Source: Thalassolituus sp. UBA674
GTDB lineage: Bacteria > Pseudomonadota > Gammaproteobacteria > Pseudomonadales > Oceanobacteraceae
Direction of reading: 5' to 3'
DNA length: 64,000 bases
Assembly: GCA_002298335.1 (NCBI GenBank)
Contig: DBNK01000037.1
Span: forward strand, 49,016-113,015
Part shown: piece by piece, positions 17,341-25,248 of the stretch
Layout of the letters: each line of letters starts with the position of its first letter
How positions within the stretch are numbered: position 1 is the stretch's first letter
Notes under the pieces: model-generated
The model's database searches: none
Told to the model about the DNA's origin: nothing
The model's input: only the letters and a program-made list of their open reading frames with translations
Made by a program: the position numbers and the translations under genes

Positions 17341-18065
17341 ACGATCAGGAACAACCTCTCATCAGTCATCTGATTGAACTGCGCGACCGTCTGCTGCGCA
17401 TTGTGCTCATCGTGCTGGCGTTTTTTCTCGGACTGTTTTATTTCGCCAACGACCTGTATCTGATTCTGGTCGAGCCGCTGAAAGTACTCATGCCGACTGA
17501 AGGCGCCATGATTGCCACCGGAGTGGCCAGTCCGTTTCTGGTACCGTTTAAGCTGACCTTTGTCTTATCCGTGCTGCTGGCTGTGCCTTTCATTCTGCAT
17601 CAGATCTGGGGGTTTATTTCACCGGGGCTCTATCAGAACGAAAAGAAATTCGCGGTACCCCTGCTGCTGTCCAGTATTGTGCTGTTTTATACCGGTATCG
17701 CCTTCGCTTATTTTGTCGTCCTGCCTCTGGTGTTCGGCTTTTTTACCGGGGTCGGTCCGGAAGGTATTTCCTTCATGCCGGACATCAGCAACATCCTCGA
17801 TTTTACCCTGAAGATTTTCTTCGCCTTCGGCATTGCTTTTGAAATTCCGGTGGCAACTTTTCTTCTGGTTCTCAGCGGAATTACCACCGTTGCATCATTG
17901 AGTGCCAAACGCCCTTACGTCTTTCTCGGTTGCTTCGTCGTCGGTATGCTTGTCACCCCGCCGGATGTGATCTCACAAACCGTACTGGCTGTACCTATGT
18001 GGCTCCTTTTTGAGGCAGGTGTGCTGGTATCCCGGCTGATCCGGACCTCGGATGAGGCCGGCTGA
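17337..18065 (+). CDS. tatC: Twin-arginine translocase subunit TatC
   Basis: Six-helix membrane protein of 242 residues that binds twin-arginine signal peptides. HLIELRDRLLR at the N-terminus, FISPGLYQNEKKF with the glutamate that contacts the signal, and LVTPPDVISQ in the last loop are family landmarks. The start is a GTG within the tatB stop region (4-base overlap), so the three genes are translationally coupled. Confidence 0.97.
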   Translation: MNDQEQPLISHLIELRDRLLRIVLIVLAFFLGLFYFANDLYLILVEPLKVLMPTEGAMIATGVASPFLVPFKLTFVLSVLLAVPFILHQIWGFISPGLYQNEKKFAVPLLLSSIVLFYTGIAFAYFVVLPLVFGFFTGVGPEGISFMPDISNILDFTLKIFFAFGIAFEIPVATFLLVLSGITTVASLSAKRPYVFLGCFVVGMLVTPPDVISQTVLAVPMWLLFEAGVLVSRLIRTSDEAG

Positions 18066-18177
18066 CATGCGACAATCGTAGACTATGGCGAATTTATTAT
18101 CCTCGCCAGATGACAATAAAAAAGCGCGATGATATACAAGATCGTTATTAGACCTGTGTGGTTTTTCGGGGGATAGA

Positions 18178-19947
18178 TTGGACTGGCAAGGTTGGTTTTC
18201 ATTATTTGTGACGCTGTCAGTGCTGACCACTCTGATCTTCACGCACCTCAAGCCACACATGGTGTTGATGGCTGCGCTGACGGTTCTCAGTGTGTCCGGA
18301 ATTCTGTCACCGTCTGAAGCACTTGCCGGTTTCAGCAACTCTGGCCTGATTACGGTAGCGGCCATGTTCGTCGTCGCGGCCGGCATCCACCACTCAGGTG
18401 GAGTGGACATTCTCGTCAATAAATTATTAGGCAGTCCGAAAACCCTGCGCATGGCCATGCTGCGGATTTTTCTGCCGGTCGTGTCCCTCTCCGGTTTTCT
18501 GAATAACACCCCGGTTGTGGCCACCATGATCCCGGCCATTAACAGCTGGGCGCAGAAAACCGGTTTCAGTCCGTCGCAGCTGATGATTCCGCTGAGCTAC
18601 AGTGCCATCCTCGGTGGCACCCTGACACTGATCGGTACCAGTACCAACCTGATTGTAAACGGCCAGTACCAGGCCATTACCGGCGAACCCGGCTTCTCTA
18701 TTTTCTCCATCGGCATCATCGGTCTGCCCGTTGCGATTCTCAGCGGTATTTTCATGCTGATTCTGTTTCCGAAGCTGCTGCCCAAAGGCAGTCAGCAGAA
18801 AGACTCACTGCACAATCTGCGTGAATTCACCCTGGAAGTGATGGTGGCCGAAAACGGTCCGCTGGTCGGTAAGAGCGTGAATGACGCCGGTCTGCGTAAC
18901 CTGCGCCGCGTGTATCTGGTGGAAATTGAACGTGCCGGGTCGGTGATTTCAGCTGTATCCTCAGATGAAGTCCTGCAAGGCGGTGACCGTCTGGTGTTCG
19001 CCGGAGACACCGAAGCGATTTCGGTACTGCTGCGCATTAACGGTATCGTTCCGTCGTCCAGTGCCGATGAGATTCATCTGGACACCAACCGCCCGGAACG
19101 CTGTCTGGTCGAGGCGGTGATTTCTCCACATTGCGCCGCCGTTGGTCACGCCATCCGCGAAGCCCGCTTCCGCGAACGCTATGGCGCAGTGGTTCTGGCC
19201 GTAGCCCGTGATGGTCAGCGGATTAAAGGCAACCTGGGCGCCATCAAACTGCAGGCCGGTGATACCGTACTGCTGAATGCCCGTCCGGCGTTTGTGTCCC
19301 GCCAGCGCTACAACCGCGACTTCCTGCTGATCAACGACCTGGATGACGAAACACCGCGTCACGACAAGGCTTATTTAGCCTGGGCCATCCTCTTCGTGTT
19401 TGTCGGCATCGCCACGCTGGGCATCACCAGCATGCTGCACTCGGCCCTGATCGCTGCGGGCCTGATGATGCTGACTGGCTGCCTGACCCCGCATCAGGCC
19501 GAACGCAGCCTCGATCTGCCGATCATCATTACTATTGCGGCGTCGTTTGCCCTGGGTGCAGCCCTGCAGAAAACGGGGATGGCGCAGCTGATCGCCGACA
19601 GTATTCTGCTGCTCAGTGATAACCGGCCCTGGCTGTTGTTGCTTTTGGTATATGTGACGGTATCGGTACTGACGGAGATGATCACCAATAACGCTGCGGC
19701 GTTGCTGATGCTGCCGATCTGTCTGGAGATTGCCAACTCCACCGGTCTGCCGGTAGAACCCTTCGTGTTTGCCATCATGATGGCGGCATCAGCCAGTTTC
19801 GCCACACCGTTGGGTTACCAGACCAATCTGATGGTCTACGGCCCGGGGGGCTATACCTTCCGCGACTTCCTCAAAGTCGGGATTCCGATGAACGTCTTCG
19901 CCGGGGGTGTCACCCTGGTGCTGTTGCTGATCTGCTTCCCGATGTAA
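18178..19947 (+). CDS. SLC13-family permease with two RCK_C domains
   Basis: Membrane transporter of 589 residues in the SLC13/DASS (ArsB/NhaD-like) superfamily. N-terminal helices to about 200, with the re-entrant LSGFLNNTPVVA and TLIGTSTNLIVNG motifs. Two RCK_C (TrkA-C) regulatory domains follow at about 215-380, then a second transport half ending EMITNNAAALL and ATPLGYQTNLMVYG. The asparagine/threonine motifs suggest sodium-coupled anion uptake; the substrate (sulfate, dicarboxylate or other) cannot be told. The start is TTG at 18178 after GGGGG. It has its own terminator. Confidence 0.92.
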   Translation: MDWQGWFSLFVTLSVLTTLIFTHLKPHMVLMAALTVLSVSGILSPSEALAGFSNSGLITVAAMFVVAAGIHHSGGVDILVNKLLGSPKTLRMAMLRIFLPVVSLSGFLNNTPVVATMIPAINSWAQKTGFSPSQLMIPLSYSAILGGTLTLIGTSTNLIVNGQYQAITGEPGFSIFSIGIIGLPVAILSGIFMLILFPKLLPKGSQQKDSLHNLREFTLEVMVAENGPLVGKSVNDAGLRNLRRVYLVEIERAGSVISAVSSDEVLQGGDRLVFAGDTEAISVLLRINGIVPSSSADEIHLDTNRPERCLVEAVISPHCAAVGHAIREARFRERYGAVVLAVARDGQRIKGNLGAIKLQAGDTVLLNARPAFVSRQRYNRDFLLINDLDDETPRHDKAYLAWAILFVFVGIATLGITSMLHSALIAAGLMMLTGCLTPHQAERSLDLPIIITIAASFALGAALQKTGMAQLIADSILLLSDNRPWLLLLLVYVTVSVLTEMITNNAAALLMLPICLEIANSTGLPVEPFVFAIMMAASASFATPLGYQTNLMVYGPGGYTFRDFLKVGIPMNVFAGGVTLVLLLICFPM

Positions 19948-19974
19948 AAAAAGGCGCCTCAGGCGCCTTTTTTC
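19948..19974. terminator. Bidirectional terminator after the SLC13 gene
   Basis: AGGCGCC (19952-19958), loop TCA, GGCGCCT (19962-19968), flanked by A-run and T-run. It separates the converging SLC13 and nuclease genes. Confidence 0.93.
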
Positions 19975-19996
19975 TGTTTCCGTTTCTGTGTTTGTT

Positions 19997-20785
19997 TCAG
20001 AACACATCTTCCAGCAGATCCGCCAGCCGCTGGGCGGCCTGAACCATGTGCCCCTGCAACCAGACACGGTCTTCAGACACGCGACTGTCATCCAGGTTTT
20101 CACCGGGTTCATAGGTACGGTAAACCAGACGGGTGCGGTCCAGTGACTCCTGCGCCCAGACCAGAGGCAGGCCGGCATCAGCATGGGCGTGGAAGCCGGT
20201 CATGCGCGACTGGAACCGGCTGCGGTTACGCTCAGGGTCAGCATCCAGCCCGGGAACCCGGCTGTCCCACACAGCGTGCAGATTGGTCGGCTCCCCCTTC
20301 CAGGAAACGCGGAAGGTATTACCACCCCGGTCATCGCCGTAACTGACGTGCAGCGGCTGATGCACGTCTGCAACAAAATGCCCGAGGAACAGCAGCGCCT
20401 GCCAGTCGGTTTGCGGTGCCTTGCGCAGACGCGCTTCCATCTCGCTGATGGCCGACAGCACACAGCCCTGATCCGGGCAATGCTGCGGCGTAATGTCCGT
20501 ATCGTTGCGTGCCACATTCACATAATGCCAGGGGCCGGTGTACTTCCAGCGCTCTTCACTGCGGATGTCATCCGCCCAGGAACAGAGCTGCGGAAATGGC
20601 TTACCCAGTCCGGAGCGTGCGCTGAGCTGATCGACAGCCTGCCGGGTTGTCTCCGTCAGGGCGTCGTAGGCGAGAGCACACACCAGAGCGTGGCCCTTGT
20701 AATCAAACGCCTGTACAGGTACGGAAAGCGTCAGAAGGACAGTGGCGGCGAGCCCGGCCGGGCCCGCTCTTAGTGAAAACGCCAT
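19997..20785 (-). CDS. Secreted S1/P1-type zinc nuclease
   Basis: Exported single-strand nuclease of 262 residues related to S1/P1, which releases 5'-nucleotides. The signal peptide ends VQA at residue 26. Zinc ligands are visible as His32 (KGH), the Asp of CSWADDI, His of WHYVNV, His/Asp/His in FLGHFVADVHQPLH and His/Asp in NLHAVWD. In classical members the mature N-terminus is a zinc-binding Trp; here it is Phe. The start ATG lies one base after the stop of the upstream phoX gene, so the two are coupled. Confidence 0.9.
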   Translation of the reverse strand: MAFSLRAGPAGLAATVLLTLSVPVQAFDYKGHALVCALAYDALTETTRQAVDQLSARSGLGKPFPQLCSWADDIRSEERWKYTGPWHYVNVARNDTDITPQHCPDQGCVLSAISEMEARLRKAPQTDWQALLFLGHFVADVHQPLHVSYGDDRGGNTFRVSWKGEPTNLHAVWDSRVPGLDADPERNRSRFQSRMTGFHAHADAGLPLVWAQESLDRTRLVYRTYEPGENLDDSRVSEDRVWLQGHMVQAAQRLADLLEDVF

Positions 20786-20786
20786 C

Positions 20787-22013
20787 TCAGAGGATCTGAG
20801 AGAAGGGGCCGGTGATTTCATAGGTCAGCCCCAGACCATTACTGATGCGGTCACGGAACTCACCACGCTGAGAACTGAAATACAGGCGGGTGCCATCCGG
20901 ACTGAAAGCAGGCCCGGTAATTTCCGATTCATCCTGTCCTTCGATCTGCATCAGGGGTACCACTTCACCTTCCGGCGTCAGCACCACAATCTGCATATCA
21001 CCGCCGTCTTCGGCCACCAGCACACTGCCCTGTTCAGATACCGTCACGTTGTCCACACCGCTCAGTACCGGGTTCTCAGACGTTGCCTTATCGTAGATCA
21101 CCTGCAATTTCTGGGTATCCGTGTTCAGTTCCCAGACGCGGTTATCCCCCTTGGTCGTGAAGTAAATCAGACCCTGGTGATACCAGATGCCCTCGCCGCC
21201 CTTAAACACAGTGGCACCTTCCACCTGATAACGCGTCGGAGTGGCACCCAGGTGTACGCGTGGTGTCGGATCTTGCAGTGCCACCCAGCTGACGTAACCA
21301 TTAGCATCAACCACAGCCACCTGCAGCTCCCCACGGCGCAGATCCGGGTTACCGCGCAGGGTCAGTCGTTCTGGCACATAGCGGTACAGACAGCCTTCAC
21401 CATCGTCTTCCGTCAGGTACAGGTGCCCGTTAACCGGATCAACCGCGACGGCTTCGTGCTCAAATTTACCCAGCGCCGGGCGTTTTACCGCCGCTTTGCG
21501 ACCATAGGGATCACACTCCCAGACATAACCGGACGGATGTTCTTCACAGGACAGCCAGGTGCCCCATGGGGTCGGACCGCCCGCACAGTTGAGCTGGGTA
21601 TTATCCAGAATGCGGTAGGCATCAATAATGCGGCCATTGGGTCCGAAGCGGATTGCTCCGGTGCCGCCCACCAGCGGGGCTTCGCAGTTGGAGACATAAA
21701 TCCAGCCACCATCGTGAGTCGGGAAGGTCGCACCGCCATCCGGAAAAACATGCCACTTATAATCCGATAAGCCGACCGGCAAACCGCTGCGGGCCACAAT
21801 GCGTGAGGTGAAGCCGGCAGGCAGACGCACACCGTTTTCATCCGCCGGGCCCAGAGGACCAATGGAGGCAGCACTGACGCCGGATACGGTACCGGCCTGA
21901 ACCACACGGCTGGTCTGTAACAGGGAAGTACCAATGGCGAGAGCAGCAGCAGAGCGGGCCAGACCCCGGCCGAACTGGCGGCGGGTCATTTCAGGAAGCA
22001 GTTTACCGGACAT
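20787..22013 (-). CDS. PhoX-family (DUF839) phosphatase, Tat-exported
   Basis: Protein of 408 residues with a twin-arginine signal (MTRRQFGRGLARSAAALAIG). The mature region has PhoX-type beta-propeller features: SNCEAPL, WGTWLSCEEHPSGYVWECDP, GKFEHEAVAVDP, YLTEDDGEGCLYRYVP and DNVTVSEQGSVLVAEDGGD. PhoX enzymes are calcium/iron alkaline phosphatases common in marine bacteria. This form is short compared with classical PhoX (about 600 residues), so activity is inferred. It heads an operon with the S1/P1 nuclease gene. Possible Pho-box-like sequence lies upstream. Confidence 0.85.
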   Translation of the reverse strand: MSGKLLPEMTRRQFGRGLARSAAALAIGTSLLQTSRVVQAGTVSGVSAASIGPLGPADENGVRLPAGFTSRIVARSGLPVGLSDYKWHVFPDGGATFPTHDGGWIYVSNCEAPLVGGTGAIRFGPNGRIIDAYRILDNTQLNCAGGPTPWGTWLSCEEHPSGYVWECDPYGRKAAVKRPALGKFEHEAVAVDPVNGHLYLTEDDGEGCLYRYVPERLTLRGNPDLRRGELQVAVVDANGYVSWVALQDPTPRVHLGATPTRYQVEGATVFKGGEGIWYHQGLIYFTTKGDNRVWELNTDTQKLQVIYDKATSENPVLSGVDNVTVSEQGSVLVAEDGGDMQIVVLTPEGEVVPLMQIEGQDESEITGPAFSPDGTRLYFSSQRGEFRDRISNGLGLTYEITGPFSQIL

Positions 22014-22030
22014 GTCAGAGCACCTCAGAG

Positions 22031-22079
22031 TATGACAAAAGGCTGAGTTTAACCTGGAAGTATGAAGGAAATTTAACAG
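22031..22079 (-). promoter_or_regulatory. Possible Pho-box-like sites upstream of phoX
   Basis: On the minus strand CTGTTAAATTTCCTTCATA (22079-22061) matches 12 of 19 positions of the PhoB consensus, and TTTGTCATA (22039-22031) adds a further half-site. Weak on sequence alone, but the downstream genes fit phosphate control. Confidence 0.35.
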
Positions 22080-22140
22080 CGACGGGAGTTAGCGTTACCG
22101 GCCTGATTGAGAGCCGCTTCTGGTGCGGTTCTGGCCTGAC

Positions 22141-22806
22141 TCAGGACATCCGGCCATCCAGCCAGTCCGGACGTGTCGTCACTTCGGCAATCAGGGCTAA
22201 GGCTGCTTCACGGTAGGTCTCTGTCAGATAGGGTTTGCCCAGCGACAACACCTGATAAATGCCCCCTTCGAGCATGGACTCAGACACGCCGCTTGCGGTG
22301 GTGAGCGGCTGTGTGCAGTGCAGAAACGAGAACCACGAAGTGATCATGATCCAGGCGTTCAGCGCCAGATCTTCGCAGGCTTCGCGGTCAGCCCGGATGA
22401 TGCCAGCCTGATCCAGCGCCATCAGGATGGATTGTGCCTGACCGAGACAGTAGCGGTAAAAATTGCGGTAGTCCTCATGCAGCTGCGGATCGGCCAGCAG
22501 CAGGGTCTCAAGATCCCGGTGCAGAAAGCGGTATTCCCATAAGCCGCGGAAAATTTCCGTCAGATAAAACTGCATATCGGTGATCTGAGCCGAACGCTCC
22601 TCAGGCAGATTCAGCACACCCCGGACGCGGTTTTCATAGGCCCGGAACAGCTCAGAAATAATCTCGCGTTTATTACGGAAGTGGTAATACAGATTACCGG
22701 TCGAGATGTTCATGGCAGCAGCAATGTGATTGGTCGTTACCGCACGTTCCCCCTGATCATTAAACAAATCGAGGCTGGTCTGCAGAATCCGGTCACGTGT
22801 TTTCAC
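22141..22806 (-). CDS. TetR-family regulator next to the GMC operon
   Basis: Transcription factor of 221 residues. N-terminal TetR helix-turn-helix: TRDRILQTSLDLF, TTNHIAAAMNISTGNLYYHF. The rest is an all-helical ligand domain with aromatic residues (EYRFLHRDLETLL, ITSWFSFLH). The GTG at 22806 gives the typical M-K-T-R-D-R-I start; TTG 22818 and GTG 22815 are alternatives. It diverges from the Tat-linked GMC dehydrogenase operon, and a 16-base palindrome sits between them. Confidence 0.88.
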   Translation of the reverse strand: MKTRDRILQTSLDLFNDQGERAVTTNHIAAAMNISTGNLYYHFRNKREIISELFRAYENRVRGVLNLPEERSAQITDMQFYLTEIFRGLWEYRFLHRDLETLLLADPQLHEDYRNFYRYCLGQAQSILMALDQAGIIRADREACEDLALNAWIMITSWFSFLHCTQPLTTASGVSESMLEGGIYQVLSLGKPYLTETYREAALALIAEVTTRPDWLDGRMS

Positions 22807-22835
22807 GGTGTTCACCAAGGCGTCAGAGCGTATTC

Positions 22836-22865
22836 TTGACGTTCTAGAGTAAAAACTCTAATAAT
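22836..22865 (+). promoter_or_regulatory. Promoter of the GMC operon
   Basis: TTGACG (22836-22841, 5 of 6), 18-base spacer, AATAAT (22860-22865, 5 of 6). The spacer contains the whole 16-base palindrome, so a bound regulator would block polymerase. Confidence 0.6.
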
Positions 22866-22869
22866 ACAA
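22841..22869 (-). promoter_or_regulatory. Candidate divergent tetR promoter
   Basis: On the minus strand TTGTAT (22869-22864), 17-base spacer, TAGAAC (22846-22841). It overlaps the GMC promoter and most of the palindrome. Confidence 0.4.
22845..22860. promoter_or_regulatory. 16-base palindromic operator candidate
   Basis: TAGAGT (22845-22850), AAAA, ACTCTA (22855-22860). It is a perfect inverted repeat in the tetR/GMC intergenic region, placed within both promoter spacers. This is the usual position of an autoregulatory TetR operator. Confidence 0.7.
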
Positions 22870-22952
22870 GTCGCCCGCTCAGATCCCCATATTCTGGACC
22901 GGCCTGCCGCCACTGCGCGGCAATACGATGAATCAGGTTGTGGAGCAGACAC

Positions 22953-23537
22953 ATGATAGAAACCAGCCGCCGTGGATTTCTCAAGCTGGGTACCGCAGGC
23001 ACCGCTGCCCTCACGCTGGGTGCCGGAGTTGCCAGCCTTACCGGATGCAGCAGGCAGCCCATGACCGATGCCGGATTCCGGATACTGACGGCAAGTGATG
23101 TTGAGTTTCTGTCCGCACTGGCACCCGTCATTCTGACCGACAGCGCTTATCCCGGGCCGCTGGGCGACAAGGGCCGTGATCGTCTTCTGCACGGGCTGGA
23201 CGAAGTTCTGCTCACGCTGCAGAAACACGCGCAGGAGCAGCTGCAGCTGGCCTTTATGCTGATGGGCTCACCGGTTACCCGGGTGTTTGCCGATGCGCCT
23301 CTGAGTTCCTGGGCCGATGCCAGCAGAGAAGATGCCGAACACTTCCTCAACGCCTGGAAGACCTCCCTGTTACCGATCAAACGCATGGGCTATGCCGGGA
23401 TCTGCAAACTGTTCGAAATGGTGTGGTATGCCCAGCCGGAGAACTTTGCGCTGACGGGTTATCCGGGGCCGCCAAAGAAGATCCCGTATCCATATCCTGC
23501 CACGACTTCTGCCACAACTTCTGCTGCTGCTGAGTGA
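22953..23537 (+). CDS. Tat-signal small subunit of GMC dehydrogenase (gluconate 2-DH subunit 3-like)
   Basis: Protein of 194 residues. Twin-arginine signal TSRRGFLKLGTAG, then a possible lipobox (LTGC) so it may be anchored. The mature part follows the subunit-3 pattern: LTASDVEFLSALAPVIL, a helical core, and the C-terminal YAGICKLFEMVWYAQPENFALTGYPGPP. In fructose and glucose dehydrogenases such a subunit carries the flavoprotein through Tat and is needed for its maturation. The ATG at 22953 has GGAG 7 bases upstream. The GMC flavoprotein gene starts 10 bases after its stop. Confidence 0.83.
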   Translation: MIETSRRGFLKLGTAGTAALTLGAGVASLTGCSRQPMTDAGFRILTASDVEFLSALAPVILTDSAYPGPLGDKGRDRLLHGLDEVLLTLQKHAQEQLQLAFMLMGSPVTRVFADAPLSSWADASREDAEHFLNAWKTSLLPIKRMGYAGICKLFEMVWYAQPENFALTGYPGPPKKIPYPYPATTSATTSAAAE

Positions 23538-23547
23538 GACCGAGAAG

Positions 23548-25176
23548 ATGACTGAACGTACACCGCCGATTCCCATGATTGCAGGCATTCCGGACCCGGT
23601 TCTCGAAGGCATTGCCGCCGGTTGGGACGTCACCGAAGCCACCGATATCGCTCATGGCAGTATTCTCGAAGCCGATGTAGTGATCATCGGCACCGGCGCC
23701 GGCGGCGGCACCAGCGCAGAGATTCTGGCTGAATCCGGCCTGCGGGTGCTGATGCTCGAAGAAGGCCCATTGAAAAGCACCAACGACTTCGACATGCAGG
23801 AAGCCAGTGCCTACCACGACCTGTATCAGGAGAACGCCGGGCGCATGAGCAAAGACGGCGCTATCTCGATTCTGCAGGGCCGCTGTGTCGGTGGCACGAC
23901 GGTGATCAACTGGACCTCCAGCTTCCGTACGCCGGAGCAGACGCTGGAATACTGGCGCGACAATTTCGGCGTAAAAAGCGCCAGCAAGACAGAAATGGCC
24001 CCTTGGTTTGAAACCATGGAAAAGCGCCTGAACATCAGCGACTGGGTGATTCCGCCGAACGAAAACAACGCAGTGCTCAGCCGTGGCTCAGAGAAGCTGG
24101 GTTATCACTGGAAGGTCATACCGCGTAACGTCGCCGGTTGCTGGAACACTGGCTACTGCGGCACCGGCTGTCCGACCAACGCCAAGCAGTCGATGCTGGT
24201 CACCACCATTCCGGCTGCGCTGAACCAGAACTCCGGGCTGATCTACAGCGCCCGCGCCGAACGTCTGCTGTTCGACGGGCGCAAGGTCATCGGTGTGGAA
24301 GTCACTGCGCTGGACGGTGACTATCAGCCCAGCGGCACCCGCTTTACTGTGACGGCACCTCGCTTTGTGATGTCCTGCGGGGGGATCAATGGCCCGGCGC
24401 TGCTGAAACGCTCGAACGCCCCGGACCCGGAAAACCGCGTCGGCAAGCGCACCTTCCTGCACCCGGTAGCCTTCTCGTTTGCCGAGTTTGAGAACTATGT
24501 GGACCCATATTATGGTGCGCCGCAGTCCATCTACAGCGACCACTTTCAGTGGCTGAACGTCAGTGGTCCGGCAGGATATAAGCTCGAAGCAACACCCCTG
24601 CATCCGGGACTGGCCGGTGTGCTCTTTATGGGACATGGTAAATCGCATTTTGAGAACATGAGCCGACTGGCCAACACCAACCTGCTGTTGGCACTCATCC
24701 GTGACGGTTTTGACGAACGCAGTCAGGGCGCGGATATCGACATCGCCAGCGACGGTTCGCCGATCGTTGATTACCCGGTGAATGAATACATCTGGGAAGG
24801 TTTCCAGCGCGCCATGATCACCATGGCCGAAGTGCAGTTCGCCGCCGGTGCACAGAAAGTACGCCCCGCGCACATGGATGCGCCCTGGTATGAAAGCATC
24901 GACGAAGCACGCGCAGGCATCATGGATCTGGAGTTCCGCTCCAACGCCTTTGTGGTGGGTTCCGCCCACGTGATGGGTGGTCTGGCCATGGGTGAGGACA
25001 AGAGCCAGTGTGTGGTCGACAGCAATGGCAAATACCATTACCTCGACAACCTCTATGTGTTTGACGGCTCCATCTTCCCGACCAGCATCGGTGCCAACCC
25101 ACAGCTGTCGGTGTATGGCTTCTCCTGCAAGCTCGCCAGTCAACTGGCGACAAAGATCAGCCAAGGCAAGGCCTGA
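23548..25176 (+). CDS. GMC-family FAD oxidoreductase, large subunit
   Basis: Flavoprotein of 542 residues without its own signal peptide. FAD-binding VVIIGTGAGGGTSAE at about 44-58, GMC motif GRCVGGTTVINWT, a Cys-rich CWNTGYCGTGCPTNAK, and the C-terminal catalytic SAHVMGG plus YVFDGSIFPTSIGANPQLSVY. It resembles long-chain alcohol or sterol-type GMC dehydrogenases; the substrate is not decided by sequence. Coupling to a Tat-signal small subunit suggests export as a folded pair. No cytochrome subunit gene follows, so the electron acceptor is unknown. Confidence 0.9.
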   Translation: MTERTPPIPMIAGIPDPVLEGIAAGWDVTEATDIAHGSILEADVVIIGTGAGGGTSAEILAESGLRVLMLEEGPLKSTNDFDMQEASAYHDLYQENAGRMSKDGAISILQGRCVGGTTVINWTSSFRTPEQTLEYWRDNFGVKSASKTEMAPWFETMEKRLNISDWVIPPNENNAVLSRGSEKLGYHWKVIPRNVAGCWNTGYCGTGCPTNAKQSMLVTTIPAALNQNSGLIYSARAERLLFDGRKVIGVEVTALDGDYQPSGTRFTVTAPRFVMSCGGINGPALLKRSNAPDPENRVGKRTFLHPVAFSFAEFENYVDPYYGAPQSIYSDHFQWLNVSGPAGYKLEATPLHPGLAGVLFMGHGKSHFENMSRLANTNLLLALIRDGFDERSQGADIDIASDGSPIVDYPVNEYIWEGFQRAMITMAEVQFAAGAQKVRPAHMDAPWYESIDEARAGIMDLEFRSNAFVVGSAHVMGGLAMGEDKSQCVVDSNGKYHYLDNLYVFDGSIFPTSIGANPQLSVYGFSCKLASQLATKISQGKA

Positions 25177-25199
25177 GCCTGTGTTAATAACACACCCAT

Positions 25200-25231
25200 A
25201 AAAAAGCCCCGCATCAGCGGGGCTTTTTTAT
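25200..25231. terminator. Bidirectional terminator between the two GMC genes
   Basis: GCCCCGC (25206-25212), loop ATCA, GCGGGGC (25217-25223), with A-run before and T-run after; it serves both converging GMC genes. Confidence 0.95.
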
Positions 25232-25248
25232 GGGGGATCAAAGCACTG

